Part shown: positions 5,486-5,636 of the stretch, in pieces
Numbering within the stretch: position 1 is the stretch's first letter
Layout of the letters: every line of letters begins with the position of its first letter
From: Actinomycetes bacterium
Lineage (GTDB): Bacteria > Actinomycetota > Actinomycetes > Actinomycetales > Actinomycetaceae
Assembly (NCBI GenBank): GCA_023426345.1
Contig: JAFAAX010000041.1
Location: 1 to 5,636, forward strand
Direction: 5' to 3'
Length of the DNA: 5,636 nt
Made by a program: the position numbers and the translations under genes
Notes under the pieces: model-generated
The model's database searches: none
Told to the model about the DNA's origin: nothing
What the model saw: only the letters and a program-made list of their open reading frames with translations

Positions 5486-5636
5486 ACGCCGTGCGGACGG
5501 TGAGCAGCTCGCCCAGGCCCGACAGGAGCTCGCGCTGAGCGGGCTCCAGCCCGGCGGCGTCGAGCGCCCGCTCGCCCTGCCGGACGAAGTCGGCGATCGC
5601 GGCCTCATGGGCGGCGCGCCCGCGCCGTCCGACGAC
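5484..5636 (-). CDS. Probable polyprenyl diphosphate synthase, C-terminal end (partial)
   Basis: The last 50 codons and the stop (TGA read at 5486-5484) of a minus-strand gene run off the right edge. The visible peptide is one or two amphipathic helices: HEAAIADFVRQGERALDAAG, then a segment ending GELLTVRTA. Alternating Ala/Leu helices with a late Leu-rich segment are typical of the C-terminus of all-alpha isoprenyl (geranylgeranyl-type) diphosphate synthases. The catalytic DDxxD motifs lie outside the window and cannot be checked. Position supports the call: in M. tuberculosis the polyprenyl synthase gene idsA2 lies near Rv2175c and pknL in the same relative orientation. The sequence evidence alone is modest. 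Confidence 0.65.
   Translation of the reverse strand, partial: VVGRRGRAAHEAAIADFVRQGERALDAAGLEPAQRELLSGLGELLTVRTA

Noticed and set aside
5324..5608. Open frame of 94 codons on the minus strand near the right edge
   Set aside because: It is rich in Arg/Ser/Pro, crosses the hairpin cluster and overlaps the 3' end of the Rv2175c-family gene. The frame ending at 5484 has a helical composition consistent with a polyprenyl synthase C-terminus.

Overview
The window comes from a high-GC actinobacterium. Codon third positions are almost all G or C. The gene order matches a conserved actinobacterial neighbourhood, and every recognisable protein has its best-known relatives in that phylum. The phosphofructokinase closely resembles the pyrophosphate-dependent enzyme of Propionibacterium as I remember it, so a member of Actinomycetaceae or a related family is plausible. 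The sequence alone does not prove a genus.

Layout from left to right: (1) the last 61 codons of an unidentified plus-strand gene with an acidic, Pro/Glu/Ala-rich tail (1-188). (2) A short promoter/leader region followed by a pyrophosphate-dependent 6-phosphofructokinase (pfp, 270-1487). (3) A class II DAHP synthase (aroG, 1484-2896) whose ATG overlaps the pfp stop codon as ATGA. (4) A 61-bp convergent gap with a perfect 16-bp GC palindrome. (5) A membrane Ser/Thr protein kinase with four extracellular PASTA repeats on the minus strand (2958-4937). (6) A 78-bp divergent promoter region with a striking nested inverted repeat. (7) A small Rv2175c-family winged-helix DNA-binding protein on the plus strand (5016-5366). 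(8) A 117-bp convergent gap packed with GC hairpins. (9) The C-terminal end of a probable polyprenyl diphosphate synthase on the minus strand (5484-5636).

Two functional themes stand out. The pfp-aroG pair joins a reversible glycolytic step to the first step of the shikimate pathway, which draws on phosphoenolpyruvate and erythrose 4-phosphate. The kinase and DNA-binding protein pair corresponds to the PknL/Rv2175c pair of Mycobacterium tuberculosis, where the kinase phosphorylates the DNA-binding protein. The relative orientation of polyprenyl synthase, Rv2175c, kinase and aroG is the same as in M. tuberculosis, but mptA and Rv2177c are absent.

The most interesting non-coding signal is the kinase/regulator intergenic region. 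Both genes have a TAGAAT -10 element followed, after exactly 7 nt, by a possible start codon. This fits leaderless transcripts on both strands. The two -10 elements form the outer arms of a 60-bp imperfect palindrome, and an inner 8-bp inverted repeat could be an operator. No mobile element, CRISPR array, tRNA or rRNA was seen.
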